A DNA stretch of 45,207 nt from TMED14 sp003444795 (GCA_963978445.1 CAXBRT010000002.1:1-45207); one strand, 5' to 3'; positions 32,119 to 40,621 are shown, counted from the stretch's first letter. Translations and numbers: made by a program. The notes: generated from the sequence alone by a model not told the origin.

Positions 32119-33051
32119 TTACATTACAAAGTGGCCGCTGATGGACTCATTCGAGTTCACCTTGTGCATCACAGCGGCAAAAAGATTACCAATTGGCACC
32201 ACTCGAATCTTTGGAGACGATTGGGTCTGTGGAATCGTGTCAGTGATGACCAATTCTTCCAGGGCCGAATTTTCAATACGTTCTACAGCGTTACCCGAAA
32301 GCACGCCGTGGGTACAATACGCACGCACCGATTTGGCGCCTTGCTCCATGAGCATGTCGGCGGCCTTGGTCAAGGTTCCAGCCGTATCGACCATGTCGTC
32401 GAGCAGTACGACGTTTCGGCCCGTTACATCGCCAATCACTGTCATCTTGTCGATAACGTTGGCTTTTTTGCGCTGCTTGTAGCATATGACGACTTCAGCG
32501 CCGAGTTGGTTGCCGTAGGCCGTAGCACGTTTAGAACCGCCCATATCCGGAGAGGCAATGGTCAGGTCGTCCAACTTCATGGCTTCGATGTCCGAAATGA
32601 AGAGGGTAGACGAGTAGAGGTGATCGACGGGACGCTCGAAGAAGCCTTGGATTTGGTCCGCGTGCAGGTCCATGGTCATCACACGCGTAGCGCCGGCTGC
32701 TTCTAAGAGCTTGGCGACCAATTTTGCGGTGATGGGAACACGAGGCTTGTCTTTTCGATCCTGACGGGCATATCCAAAGTAGGGAATGACCGCCGTGATG
32801 TGACGTGCCGAAGCGCGCTTGGCCGCGTAAATCATCTGCAAAAGCTCAAACAGGTTGTCTGAGTTGGGCATTGTACTCTGGATGAGAAACACCCGGCTGC
32901 CGCGTACGGATTCTTCAAATGAAGGCTGGAATTCACCGTCTGAAAAATGCAGCATATTGACTTTCCCCAAAGGCTGACCATAGGCCTCTGCAATAGAGGC
33001 GGCTAGCGCTTCGGAAGCTTGTCCTGCGAAAATTTTTGCAACGGGCTCCAT
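32119..33051 (-). CDS. prs: Ribose-phosphate pyrophosphokinase
   Basis: PRPP synthetase makes phosphoribosyl pyrophosphate for nucleotide, His and Trp synthesis. The ATG at 33051 gives 310 residues starting MEPVAKIFAGQASEALAASI; an upstream in-frame extension would run through the tRNA gene and is rejected. Motifs: FSDGEFQPSFEESVRG, IPYFGYARQDRKDKPR, the catalytic MTMDLHADQIQGFF, and the PRPP loop VVLLDDMVDTAGTL. It heads the prs-rplY-pth operon and shares a short divergent promoter region with tRNA-Leu. Confidence 0.97.
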   Translation of the reverse strand: MEPVAKIFAGQASEALAASIAEAYGQPLGKVNMLHFSDGEFQPSFEESVRGSRVFLIQSTMPNSDNLFELLQMIYAAKRASARHITAVIPYFGYARQDRKDKPRVPITAKLVAKLLEAAGATRVMTMDLHADQIQGFFERPVDHLYSSTLFISDIEAMKLDDLTIASPDMGGSKRATAYGNQLGAEVVICYKQRKKANVIDKMTVIGDVTGRNVVLLDDMVDTAGTLTKAADMLMEQGAKSVRAYCTHGVLSGNAVERIENSALEELVITDTIPQTQSSPKIRVVPIGNLFAAVMHKVNSNESISGHFVM

Positions 33052-33072
33052 ACTTTTGATAAAACGGGGGTG

Positions 33073-33080
33073 CAAATGTA
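33073..33080 (-). promoter_or_regulatory. -7 box TACATTTG of the prs operon
   Basis: On the minus strand TACATTTG (33080 to 33073) is a perfect TAnnTTTG match, 21 bases before the prs ATG. It lies 13 bases from the divergent tRNA -7 box, so polymerase cannot occupy both at once. Confidence 0.55.
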
Positions 33081-33093
33081 TGCAATTTGTGCG

Positions 33094-33101
33094 TATGTTT
33101 G
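33094..33101 (+). promoter_or_regulatory. -7 box TATGTTTG of tRNA-Leu
   Basis: TATGTTTG is a perfect TAnnTTTG match ending 12 bases before the mature tRNA 5' end. No TTG is seen at -33. Confidence 0.55.
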
Positions 33102-33113
33102 CGCTCCACAATT

Positions 33114-33194
33114 GCCCAGGTGGCGGAATTGGTAGACGCGCACGACTCAAACTCGTGTTCCCCTGGAGTGCGGGTTCGATTCCCGCCCTGGGCA
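33114..33194 (+). tRNA. tRNA-Leu(CAA)
   Basis: A class II tRNA of 81 bases. The acceptor arms GCCCAGG (33114-33120) and CCTGGGC (33187-33193) pair fully, with discriminator A at 33194. The D-loop has GG (AATTGGTAGACGC), the anticodon stem CACGA/TCGTG encloses the loop CTCAAAC (anticodon CAA), a long variable arm follows, and the T-arm reads GCGGGTTCGATTCCCGC. The CCA end is not encoded. It reads codon UUG. Confidence 0.96.
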
Positions 33195-33221
33195 CTCTCT
33201 CAAAACAGTGCTCGCTATCTC

Positions 33222-33644
33222 ATGAACAAACAAGAAAAGTACGACCGAGCCTATCTACGCTTGGCTGCGGAATGGTCGCAACTTTCGTACTGCGAGCGCC
33301 GAAAAGTGGGTGCCCTCATCGTCAAAGGCCGGATGATTATCTCAGATGGCTACAATGGAACCCCATCGGGATTTGAAAACATTTGTGAAGACGATCAGGG
33401 GTTTACCAAGTGGTATGTCCTTCACGCGGAAGCGAATGCGATTTTAAAAGTGGCCGGATCTACCCAGAGTTGCGAAGGGTCTACGCTCTATCTAACCATG
33501 TCTCCTTGTACGAACTGTAGCAAGCTCATCCACCAGGCGGGCATTAAGCGGGTGGTGTATGCATCCGAATACAAGGACCTAGCAGGGGTTGAATTCTTGC
33601 AGCGCGCTGGGGTTACTACGGAGTTCCTCCCTCCCCAAACTTAA
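33222..33644 (+). CDS. Deoxycytidylate (dCMP) deaminase
   Basis: The ATG at 33222 gives 140 residues; upstream in-frame sequence belongs to the tRNA. It is a zinc-dependent cytidine/dCMP deaminase with the ligand His and catalytic Glu in VLHAEANAIL and the two ligand cysteines in SPCTNCSKLI. DGYNGTPSGFENICED is typical of the ComEB/dCMP deaminase group. It makes dUMP from dCMP for dTTP synthesis. The bidirectional terminator at 33701-33724 closes its transcript. Confidence 0.94.
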   Translation: MNKQEKYDRAYLRLAAEWSQLSYCERRKVGALIVKGRMIISDGYNGTPSGFENICEDDQGFTKWYVLHAEANAILKVAGSTQSCEGSTLYLTMSPCTNCSKLIHQAGIKRVVYASEYKDLAGVEFLQRAGVTTEFLPPQT

Positions 33645-33700
33645 TTCCTATTCCTTTTCCTGGACCGAGAACCCTATTCTCGAGCACTACAGGCATAAAA

Positions 33701-33724
33701 AAAGCCGCCCCGAGGGGCGGCTTT
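33701..33724. terminator. Bidirectional intrinsic terminator
   Basis: AAAGCCGCCC (33701-33710) pairs with GGGCGGCTTT (33715-33724) around CGAG. Further A lie before it and T after it, so it can end transcripts from both the dCMP deaminase gene (plus) and the small lipoprotein gene (minus). Confidence 0.88.
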
Positions 33725-33744
33725 CTGTTTAGAAACTGTGAATA

Positions 33745-33951
33745 TTATTCAGCAGATGCTTCTTCACCTTCAGCAGCAACTTCTTCAGTAGCAGCTTCTT
33801 CAGTAGCCTCTTCAGCAGCTTCCTCAGCGGGAGCCTCTTCAACAACTACTTCTTCGGTGGTTTCTTCAACAGCAGCTTCTTCAGCGGCGTTGTTACAAGC
33901 TACAAAGGCAACCATGGCCAGAGCGCTCAGAAAAAAGCTTACTTTTTTCAT
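33745..33951 (-). CDS. Small acidic Ala/Glu-rich lipoprotein
   Basis: A 68-residue protein: lipoprotein signal MKKVSFFLSALAMVAFVAC with Cys19, then a mature part made almost only of Glu, Ala, Thr and Val (NNAAEEAAVEETTEEVVVEE onwards). It carries a large negative charge and no fold-forming hydrophobic core, so it is probably disordered and held at the membrane. The DNA is a degenerate GCT/GAA-type repeat resembling the tail of rplY. It has a complete promoter (TTG-N19-TACCTTTG) and a strong terminator, so it is a real single-gene transcript, probably well expressed. Function unknown. Confidence 0.8.
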   Translation of the reverse strand: MKKVSFFLSALAMVAFVACNNAAEEAAVEETTEEVVVEEAPAEEAAEEATEEAATEEVAAEGEEASAE

Positions 33952-33971
33952 TTTGATTGGGGTTTTTTAGG

Positions 33972-33983
33972 TTGAGATCTCAA
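33972..33983. promoter_or_regulatory. 12-bp palindrome in the leader of the acidic lipoprotein gene
   Basis: TTGAGATCTCAA is a perfect palindrome between the promoter and the start codon. It could be an operator or a small RNA hairpin; it could also be chance. Confidence 0.3.
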
Positions 33984-33993
33984 AATCTTGAAT

Positions 33994-34023
33994 CAAAGGT
34001 AGATAAATATTACACCCATGCAA
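33994..34023 (-). promoter_or_regulatory. Complete Bacteroidota-type promoter of the acidic lipoprotein gene
   Basis: On the minus strand TTG (34023-34021), 19 bases, then TACCTTTG (34001-33994): a full match to the consensus. It predicts a leader of about 35-40 bases. The -33 box is 17 bases from the glyS stop. Confidence 0.75.
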
Positions 34024-34039
34024 ATGGTCTGCAAAATAT

Positions 34040-35584
34040 TTACACCTTCTTGAGCAAACTTTCCATGGAGGCAATCTCCTTGATAATCAGAGCCAACTCA
34101 TCGCGGTGAACGCGCTTTTGGTTCATGCTATCTCGGTCGCGCAAGGTCACGGTTCCGTCCTCGAGACTTTGGTGATCCACCGTGATGCACAAGGGCGTGC
34201 CAATAGCGTCTTGTCGACGGTAGCGCTTGCCAATGGCGTCCTTCTCATCAAAGGCTACTTGGAAGTCAAATTTTAGATCGGCGTACAGGTCACGGGCCAA
34301 CTCGGGAAGTCCGTCCTTTTTCAACAAGGGAAGGATGGCGGCCTGAGTTGGGGCGAGGGCATGCGGCAGACGCAACACAGTTCGAACACTTCCGTCTTCT
34401 AGCGTTTCTTCCTCTAAGCTTTGGCTGAGTACGCTCAAGAACATTCGGTCCAAACCAATGGAGGTCTCCACTACGTAGGGCGTGAAGTTCTGATTGGTTT
34501 CAGGGTCAAAGACTTGCTGCTTTTTGCCAGAGAATTCGGCATGACGGCTCAAGTCAAAATCCGTCCGGCTGTGAATGCCCTCGATTTCTTTGAAGCCAAA
34601 GGGAAACTCGAATTCAATATCGGCCGCTGCGTTGGCATAGTGCGCTAATTTATCGTGGTCGTGGTACCGGTAGTGAGAGGGGTTAAATCCCAGGGCGAGG
34701 TGCCACTGCAAACGGGCTTGTTTCCAATGCTCGTACCATTGCATTTCGGTGCCCGGCTGAACAAAGAATTGCATTTCCATTTGTTCAAATTCACGCATTC
34801 GGAAGATGAACTGACGGGCAACGATTTCATTTCGGAACGCTTTGCCAATCTGAGCGATCCCAAAAGGAATCTTCATGCGCCCCGTTTTATAGACGTTTAG
34901 GAAGTTGACAAAAATGCCCTGTGCCGTTTCCGGGCGGAGGTAGAGGTCGCTAGCTCCCTCGGCCACGGAACCCATCTTGGTCGCAAACATCAAATTGAAC
35001 TGACGTACTTCAGTCCAATTGCTGCTTCCGCTAACGGGACATATGATGCCTTCGTCCAGAATGACTTGGCGTACTGCGTCGAGGTCATCGGCTTCCATGG
35101 CCTTCACAAAGCGCTCAATGACTTCGTCGGCCTTTTGCAAATAGCCCAAAACACGCGGGTTGGTGTTGCGGTAAAGGTCGGCGTCAAAGCTTTCTCCAAA
35201 TCGCTTGGCAGCCTTTTCAATTTCTTTGTCGGCTTTTTGGCGCAATTTCTCGGCGTGCTCTTCAATAAGAACGTCAGCACGGTAGCGCTTTTTGCTGTCT
35301 TTGTTGTCGATCAAAGGATCATTGAATGCGTCGACATGGCCACTTGCCTTCCAAACGGTGGGATGCATAAAAATGGCCGAATCCAAGCCTACCACGTTTT
35401 CATTTAGCTGGACCATAGAACGCCACCAGAAATTTTTGATGTTGTTTTTCAGTAGCACGCCATTCTGGCCGTAGTCGTACACGGCAGAGAGACCGTCATA
35501 GATTTCACTGCTTTGAAAGACAAAACCATATTCTTTGGCGTGTGAAATGACGCGCTTAAATGCTTCTTCGGGAGAGGTAGACAT
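34040..35584 (-). CDS. glyS: Glycine--tRNA ligase (single-chain class II)
   Basis: A 514-residue GlyRS of the homodimeric, eukaryote/archaeal-like class, not the alpha2-beta2 type. N-terminal hallmarks are EYGFVFQSSEIYDGLSAVYD and YGQNGVLLKNNIKNFWW; class II motif 2 is in IAQIGKAFRNEI and RMREFEQMEMQFF; motif 3 is in EVVETSIGLDRMFL-like sequence (actual PYVVETSIGLDRMFL). The C-terminal anticodon-binding domain starts near LPHALAPTQAAILPLL. It attaches glycine to tRNA-Gly. It stands alone on the minus strand, 97 bases downstream of the MarC gene. Confidence 0.97.
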   Translation of the reverse strand: MSTSPEEAFKRVISHAKEYGFVFQSSEIYDGLSAVYDYGQNGVLLKNNIKNFWWRSMVQLNENVVGLDSAIFMHPTVWKASGHVDAFNDPLIDNKDSKKRYRADVLIEEHAEKLRQKADKEIEKAAKRFGESFDADLYRNTNPRVLGYLQKADEVIERFVKAMEADDLDAVRQVILDEGIICPVSGSSNWTEVRQFNLMFATKMGSVAEGASDLYLRPETAQGIFVNFLNVYKTGRMKIPFGIAQIGKAFRNEIVARQFIFRMREFEQMEMQFFVQPGTEMQWYEHWKQARLQWHLALGFNPSHYRYHDHDKLAHYANAAADIEFEFPFGFKEIEGIHSRTDFDLSRHAEFSGKKQQVFDPETNQNFTPYVVETSIGLDRMFLSVLSQSLEEETLEDGSVRTVLRLPHALAPTQAAILPLLKKDGLPELARDLYADLKFDFQVAFDEKDAIGKRYRRQDAIGTPLCITVDHQSLEDGTVTLRDRDSMNQKRVHRDELALIIKEIASMESLLKKV

Positions 35585-35681
35585 GGGATTTGTAATACTA
35601 ATTGGCGTTAACCGTAGGTAAAGGTCGGGATTTGGTCGGAGATAGGCGGTGTCAGAGTGGTACAGACGGTTTCGGTCCGAT

Positions 35682-36251
35682 TTAGCCGATCAAACTGGCA
35701 ATATTGGCGGTGAAAAGGCGCACAGCAATGGCCATGAGGATGATGCCGAAGACCTTGCGAACGATTGCAATGCCGTTTTTGCCCAGCCAACGCTCCAAAT
35801 GACGTGTGTTTTTCAAGACCACATATACGAGGACTGCATTGATTAAAATGGCTACCAGGATGTTCTCGGTAGCATATTCACTTCGGATAGAAATCAAGGT
35901 GGTCAAAGTGCCTGCTCCAGCGATAAGCGGAAAGGCAATGGGGACAATGCTGGCGGATTCTGGCTCGGCCTCACGGTAAATGCGTACCCCCAGGATCATT
36001 TCTAGGGCCAGAAAGAAGAGTACCAAAGAACCGGCTACTGCAAAGGACGCCACGTTGACGCCAAAGAGCCCCAATAAATCCTCACCAACAAAGAGGAATA
36101 ACAGCATAATTGCGGTTGCGGCAACTGTGGCTTTCTCGCTTTGAATATGGCCTACTTTGTCGCGGAGCGAAATGATAATGGGGATGCTACCGATGATATC
36201 GATGACGGCAAAGAGGACCATTGTGGCGGAGAGAATTTCGGAAAAATTCAT
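35682..36251 (-). CDS. MarC family integral membrane protein
   Basis: The ATG at 36251 gives 189 residues with six hydrophobic helices. The N-terminal VLFAVIDIIGSIPIIISL is the MarC signature (in E. coli, VxxDPxGxxP); here Asp-Ile replaces Asp-Pro. FPLIAGAGTLTTLISI is the second conserved block. MarC proteins are six-helix membrane proteins of unknown substrate, once wrongly linked to multiple antibiotic resistance. The gene is divergent from the DUF3109 gene over 49 bases. Confidence 0.9.
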   Translation of the reverse strand: MNFSEILSATMVLFAVIDIIGSIPIIISLRDKVGHIQSEKATVAATAIMLLFLFVGEDLLGLFGVNVASFAVAGSLVLFFLALEMILGVRIYREAEPESASIVPIAFPLIAGAGTLTTLISIRSEYATENILVAILINAVLVYVVLKNTRHLERWLGKNGIAIVRKVFGIILMAIAVRLFTANIASLIG

Positions 36252-36280
36252 GGGGTAAATAGCCTTTGAAAATGACTCCA

Positions 36281-36288
36281 CAAAGGTA
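36281..36288 (-). promoter_or_regulatory. -7 box TACCTTTG of the MarC gene
   Basis: Minus-strand TACCTTTG (36288 to 36281), a perfect consensus match 29 bases before the ATG at 36251. No TTG at -33. Confidence 0.5.
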
Positions 36289-36300
36289 GACCTTTGGGAA

Positions 36301-36879
36301 ATGATTCAGATTGGCGATACCATTGTTTCTCAAGTGGCCTTTGAACACGCTTTTTGCTGCGACTTATCGAAATGTCAAGGCGCCTGTTGCGTAGAAGGGG
36401 ATGCGGGCGCTCCGCTCCAAGAAGCAGAAGCCCAAATCCTCTCGGACATTCGGGAAAAAGTATGGCCTTTTTTGCGCCCTGAGGGGCAACAAGCGCTCCT
36501 AGAACAGGGAACGGCCATCCAAGAACCGGATGGCGAATGGGTCACGCCGCTGGTAGACGGTAAAGAATGCGCCTATGTAGTCTTTGAAGGTGGTGTAGCC
36601 AAGTGTGGAATTGAACAAGCCGCAGCGGCAGGTGTGGTTGATTGGCCCAAGCCGATTTCGTGCCATCTCTATCCGATTCGCGTGACCAAATACAAGGATT
36701 TTGATGCGCTAAACGTTCACCATTGGAAAGTCTGTGAACCCGCATGTAGCCTGGGACAAGAGCTTAAGTTGCCGGTATTCAGGTTCTTGAAGGGGGCGTT
36801 GGTGCGCGCATACGGTCAGGCATGGATGGATGAGGCCGAAGAGATCTATTCCTTCCTCGAGGATCAGAAAACGATCTGA
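36301..36879 (+). CDS. DUF3109 family cysteine-rich protein
   Basis: A 192-residue cytoplasmic protein with the DUF3109 pattern: FCCDLSKCQGACCVEGDAGA near the N-terminus, then ECAYVVFEGGVAKCGIEQAA, KPISCHLYPIRV and VCEPACSLG. The set of cysteines (at least eight in the family positions) suggests metal or Fe-S binding, as also proposed for the related zinc/iron-chelating families, but no function is established. It starts only 49 bases from the divergent MarC gene. Confidence 0.87.
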   Translation: MIQIGDTIVSQVAFEHAFCCDLSKCQGACCVEGDAGAPLQEAEAQILSDIREKVWPFLRPEGQQALLEQGTAIQEPDGEWVTPLVDGKECAYVVFEGGVAKCGIEQAAAAGVVDWPKPISCHLYPIRVTKYKDFDALNVHHWKVCEPACSLGQELKLPVFRFLKGALVRAYGQAWMDEAEEIYSFLEDQKTI

Positions 36880-37166
36880 GGTTATTAACAATTGATGTGC
36901 ATTTCTTTGCTCCCCTCAGGCAAGATTTCAATTGCATATATGTAACCCCTAGGATTTGGGCCATTTGAGATTCCCTAGAGTGGTTCGGAATGTTGAAAAC
37001 TCCGACTCAATGTTCAAATCTATCCCTTGTGATTCCCCCCTCGCTTTCCAAGATTTGTACAGCTCATCAGCGGACGTCTTCCCCAGTCTCCCAGACATAG
37101 ACCCCGCTAAAATGCACCTAAACTGTACGTAACCATCTCGCCGTGAGGCGATTAACGCTGAAAATT
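36880..37166. other. 287-base intergenic stretch upstream of nrdB
   Basis: The longest gap in the window. I see an imperfect palindrome TTGCATATATGTAA (36932-36945), a 5-bp hairpin TCGCC/GGCGA (37137-37150), and an open frame of 50 codons (36980-37132) with no ribosome-binding site or known similarity. No perfect TAnnTTTG box and no terminator are present. The nrdB promoter is presumably here but I cannot place it. Confidence 0.4.
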
Positions 37167-38159
37167 ATGAGCGCAGAAAACGCCGCTATGGAACCCATTT
37201 TGACCGATAATCCCAATCGATTTGTGCTTTTCCCTATTGAGCACAACGACATTTGGGACATTTACAAAAAGGCCGAGGCGAGCTTCTGGACAGCGGAAGA
37301 AATCGATTTGCACCAGGACATCATGGACTGGGAAAACAAGTTGACAGCGGATGAGCAGTACTTCATCAAACACATCTTGGCCTTCTTCGCCGCTTCAGAT
37401 GGTATCGTGAATGAGAACTTGGCCGAGAACTTCGTGAATGAGGTGCAGTACACGGAGGCTAAATTTTTCTACGGTTTCCAAATCATGATGGAAAACATCC
37501 ACAGCGAGACCTACTCATTGTTGATTGACACCTACGTGAAGGACAAAGTGGAGCGCAACCTTTTGTTCAACGCCATTGAAACGTTTGACGCGATCAAGAA
37601 AAAGGCAGATTGGGCATTGCGCTGGATTGAATCTCCTTCCTTCGCAGAGCGCTTGATCGCATTTGCTGCGGTAGAAGGCATTTTCTTCAGCGGTGCATTC
37701 TGTTCCATTTTCTGGTTGAAAAAGCGTGGCCTTATGCCGGGCTTGACCTTCTCCAACGAGCTAATCAGCCGTGACGAGGGTATGCACTGTGACTTTGCGG
37801 TTCACTTACACAACCACCACTTGGTGAACAAGGTGCCCAAAGAGCGCATCAATCAGATCATCACGGAAGCTTTGTCGATTGAGCGTGAGTTCATCACGGA
37901 ATCTCTTCCCGTGGATCTCATCGGCATGAACAGCCGCCTCATGGCGCAGTACTTGGAATTCGTGGCGGATCGCTTGCTCACCGAATTGAACTGCCCCAAG
38001 GTGTACAATTCTGAAAATCCATTCGACTTCATGGATATGATTTCCTTGGAGGGTAAGACCAATTTCTTCGAAAAGCGCGTTTCCGATTACCGCAAGGCGG
38101 GTGTAGGGATGGAACAAGAATCCACGGCGGACACGTTCAAGTTTGACTCCGACTTCTAA
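37167..38159 (+). CDS. nrdB: Ribonucleotide reductase class Ia, beta (R2) subunit, eukaryote-like
   Basis: R2 makes the stable tyrosyl radical used by R1. The iron ligands and radical site are in place: FWTAEEIDLHQDIMDWE, the EYF-type block DEQYFIKHILAFFAASDGIV, AKFFYGFQIMMENIHSETYS (radical Tyr in FFYGFQ), and EGIFFSGAFCSIFW. The C-terminus FKFDSDF is the peptide that docks onto R1. The sequence is closer to eukaryotic R2 than to E. coli NrdB. ATG at 37167 gives 330 residues; a second ATG at 37188 (MEPILTDNPNRFVLFP) is equally plausible. The R1 gene follows after 12 bases. Confidence 0.96.
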   Translation: MSAENAAMEPILTDNPNRFVLFPIEHNDIWDIYKKAEASFWTAEEIDLHQDIMDWENKLTADEQYFIKHILAFFAASDGIVNENLAENFVNEVQYTEAKFFYGFQIMMENIHSETYSLLIDTYVKDKVERNLLFNAIETFDAIKKKADWALRWIESPSFAERLIAFAAVEGIFFSGAFCSIFWLKKRGLMPGLTFSNELISRDEGMHCDFAVHLHNHHLVNKVPKERINQIITEALSIEREFITESLPVDLIGMNSRLMAQYLEFVADRLLTELNCPKVYNSENPFDFMDMISLEGKTNFFEKRVSDYRKAGVGMEQESTADTFKFDSDF

Positions 38160-38171
38160 GCTGCCCACCTT

Positions 38172-40601
38172 ATGATGCATGTACTGAAGCGCGATGGCCG
38201 CAAAGAAGCCATCAAATTCGATAAAATCACGGCCCGAATTCAGAAGCTGTGCTATGGATTGAGCCCCTTAGTTGACCCTGTGGCCGTAGCCATGCGCGTG
38301 ATCGAAGGCTTATACGATGGCGTGACCACTTCAGAATTGGATAGCCTAGCTGCAGAGACTGCGGCGTCCATGACGGTACGCCACCCGGACTTTGCCCTTT
38401 TGGCTGCGCGTATTGCGGTATCCAACCTCCACAAGAACACCAACAAGTCGTTCACGGAGACGATGCGCGAATTGCACACGTATGTGAGCCCAAAAACGGG
38501 GCTTTCTGCTCCCTTAATCGCGGATGACGTCATGGAAATCATCGAGGCTAACAGTGAGTTGCTCGATTCAACCCCCATTTACGACCGCGATTTCAATTAC
38601 GATTACTTTGGCTTCAAGACCTTGGAGCGCTCCTACCTATTGCGCACTAATGGTGAAATCGCCGAGCGCCCTCAGCAGATGCTGCTCCGTGTGGCCATTG
38701 GCATTCACAAGGAAGACATTCAGGCAGCGGTTGAAACGTACGACGGCATGTCCAAGGGCTTGTACACGCATGCCACCCCCACCCTTTTCAACGCAGGCAC
38801 ACCCAAGCCACAAATGTCCAGCTGCTTCTTGCTTCAAATGCAGGACGACAGCATCGATGGTATCTACGACACCTTGAAGCAATGCGCTAAGATTAGCCAA
38901 AGCGCCGGCGGCATTGGACTGAGCATCCACAACATCCGTGCGACCGGATCCTACATTCGAGGCACCAATGGCACGTCCAATGGCTTGATTCCCTTGTTGC
39001 GCGTGTTCAATGACACCGCTCGCTACGTAGACCAGGGTGGCGGTAAGCGCAAGGGCTCTTTTGCCATGTACTTGGAGCCCTGGCACGCGGACGTTTTTGA
39101 CTTCTTGGATTTGCGTAAAAACACGGGTAAAGAAGAGCAGCGCGCTCGTGACCTTTTCTACGCCTTGTGGATTCCAGACCTTTTCATGCAACGCGTGGAG
39201 GAAGACGCGAATTGGACCTTGATGTGTCCCAACGAATGTCCAGGCTTGTACGATACCTATGGTGCTGAATTTGAGGCACTCTACATCAAGTATGAGTCTG
39301 AGGGGAAAGGCCGAAAGACCATCGCAGCTCGCGAACTTTGGACCAAGATCATGGAAGCCCAAATCGAAACGGGAACGCCATACATGCTCTACAAGGATGC
39401 TTGTAACGCCAAGTCCAACCAAAAGAACTTGGGTGTCATTCGCTCTTCGAACCTCTGTACGGAAATCATCGAGTACACTGCTCCAGACGAGGTAGCGGTT
39501 TGTAACCTGGCCTCCATCGCTTTGCCGAAATACGCAGAGGATGGCGCGTTTGATCACCAGATGCTCTACGATGTCACCTACAAAGTGACCAAGAATTTGA
39601 ACTGTGTCATTGACGTCAACTATTACCCTGTACCTGAGGCACGCAATTCCAACATGCGCCACCGCCCTATCGGCCTAGGGGTTCAAGGTTTGGCGGATAC
39701 CTTCATTAAGCTTCGACTGCCCTTTACGAGCCCAGAGGCACGTCAGTTGAACCAAGACATCTTCGAGACCATCTACTTTGCTGCGGTTACGGCTTCTTGC
39801 GATCTGGCGGCTGAGCATGGCCCCTATGAGTCCTATGAAGGTTCTCCGATTTCAAAAGGGGAATTCCAACACAACCTTTGGGGTAAAAAGGATAGCGACT
39901 TGAGCGGACGTTGGGATTGGGAAGCTCTTCGCAAAAAAGTGAAGAAACATGGCGTGCGCAATTCCTTGCTGTTGGCGCCGATGCCTACGGCTTCAACCTC
40001 TCAAATCCTGGGGAACAACGAGTGCTTTGAGCCATACACAAGCAACCTATACACGCGCCGCGTACTCTCCGGCGAATTCATTGTCGTCAACAAGCACTTG
40101 CTCGTGGACTTGGTGAAATTGGGCCTCTGGAATGAAGACGTCAAGAATGCCATCATGGCAAATAACGGCTCTATCCAAAGCATCGAGGGCATCCCCGACA
40201 ATATCAAAGAACTCTACAAGACCGTCTGGGAGATGTCCATGCGTGACATCATTGACATGGCAGCCGATCGAGGCATGTTTATCGATCAGAGCCAGTCACT
40301 CAACCTCTTTGTGGAGTCACCCAACATGGGCAAATTGACCTCCATGCACTTCTATGCTTGGAAGAAAGGTTTGAAGACGGGTATGTACTACCTGCGCACC
40401 AAAGCGGCTTCTGCGGCCATCAAGTTTACGGTGAAGAAGAAAGCGGATGCCTTGCCAGGCCAAGAAGAGGCTTTTGAAGGGATGCCTGCGGCTACTTCAG
40501 CTGCCGCAGTTTCTGTGGAGCCAAGCAAGGTCTACACTGCTGAAGAAGCATTGGCTTGTTCGTTGGACAATCCAGATGCCTGTGAAGCATGTGGGTCTTA
40601 A
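38172..40601 (+). CDS. nrdA: Ribonucleoside-diphosphate reductase class Ia, alpha (R1) subunit
   Basis: An 809-residue R1 that reduces NDPs to dNDPs. It has an N-terminal ATP-cone (VLKRDGRKEAIKFDKITARI, the allosteric activity site) and the catalytic ten-strand barrel with SSCFLLQMQDDSIDGIYD, the active-site NLCTEIIEYTAPDEVAVCNL (Asn, Cys, Glu and the second Cys), and the radical-transfer tyrosines region APMPTASTSQILGNNECFEP. The C-terminal tail ends CSLDNPDACEACGS with the CEAC thiol pair that re-reduces the active site. No intein is present. It is co-transcribed with nrdB and ends at a strong terminator. Confidence 0.97.
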   Translation: MMHVLKRDGRKEAIKFDKITARIQKLCYGLSPLVDPVAVAMRVIEGLYDGVTTSELDSLAAETAASMTVRHPDFALLAARIAVSNLHKNTNKSFTETMRELHTYVSPKTGLSAPLIADDVMEIIEANSELLDSTPIYDRDFNYDYFGFKTLERSYLLRTNGEIAERPQQMLLRVAIGIHKEDIQAAVETYDGMSKGLYTHATPTLFNAGTPKPQMSSCFLLQMQDDSIDGIYDTLKQCAKISQSAGGIGLSIHNIRATGSYIRGTNGTSNGLIPLLRVFNDTARYVDQGGGKRKGSFAMYLEPWHADVFDFLDLRKNTGKEEQRARDLFYALWIPDLFMQRVEEDANWTLMCPNECPGLYDTYGAEFEALYIKYESEGKGRKTIAARELWTKIMEAQIETGTPYMLYKDACNAKSNQKNLGVIRSSNLCTEIIEYTAPDEVAVCNLASIALPKYAEDGAFDHQMLYDVTYKVTKNLNCVIDVNYYPVPEARNSNMRHRPIGLGVQGLADTFIKLRLPFTSPEARQLNQDIFETIYFAAVTASCDLAAEHGPYESYEGSPISKGEFQHNLWGKKDSDLSGRWDWEALRKKVKKHGVRNSLLLAPMPTASTSQILGNNECFEPYTSNLYTRRVLSGEFIVVNKHLLVDLVKLGLWNEDVKNAIMANNGSIQSIEGIPDNIKELYKTVWEMSMRDIIDMAADRGMFIDQSQSLNLFVESPNMGKLTSMHFYAWKKGLKTGMYYLRTKAASAAIKFTVKKKADALPGQEEAFEGMPAATSAAAVSVEPSKVYTAEEALACSLDNPDACEACGS

Positions 40602-40621
40602 ATTGCTTCAAATTTTCCATT

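Noticed and set aside
33052..33195. N-terminal extension of prs, and of the dCMP deaminase, across the tRNA region
   Set aside because: Both extensions would translate the tRNA-Leu gene; internal ATGs give family-typical starts.
36932..36945. TTGCATATATGTAA as an NrdR box
   Set aside because: Only one imperfect copy, over 200 bases from nrdB; NrdR sites normally come as close-spaced pairs near the promoter.
36980..37132. A 50-codon open frame starting with GTG before nrdB
   Set aside because: No ribosome-binding site, no promoter box and no familiar sequence; frames of this length are expected by chance.
38637..39662. A 341-codon open frame antisense to nrdA
   Set aside because: It lies wholly inside nrdA, whose protein is certain, and its product has no recognisable motif; it is a by-product of codon bias.
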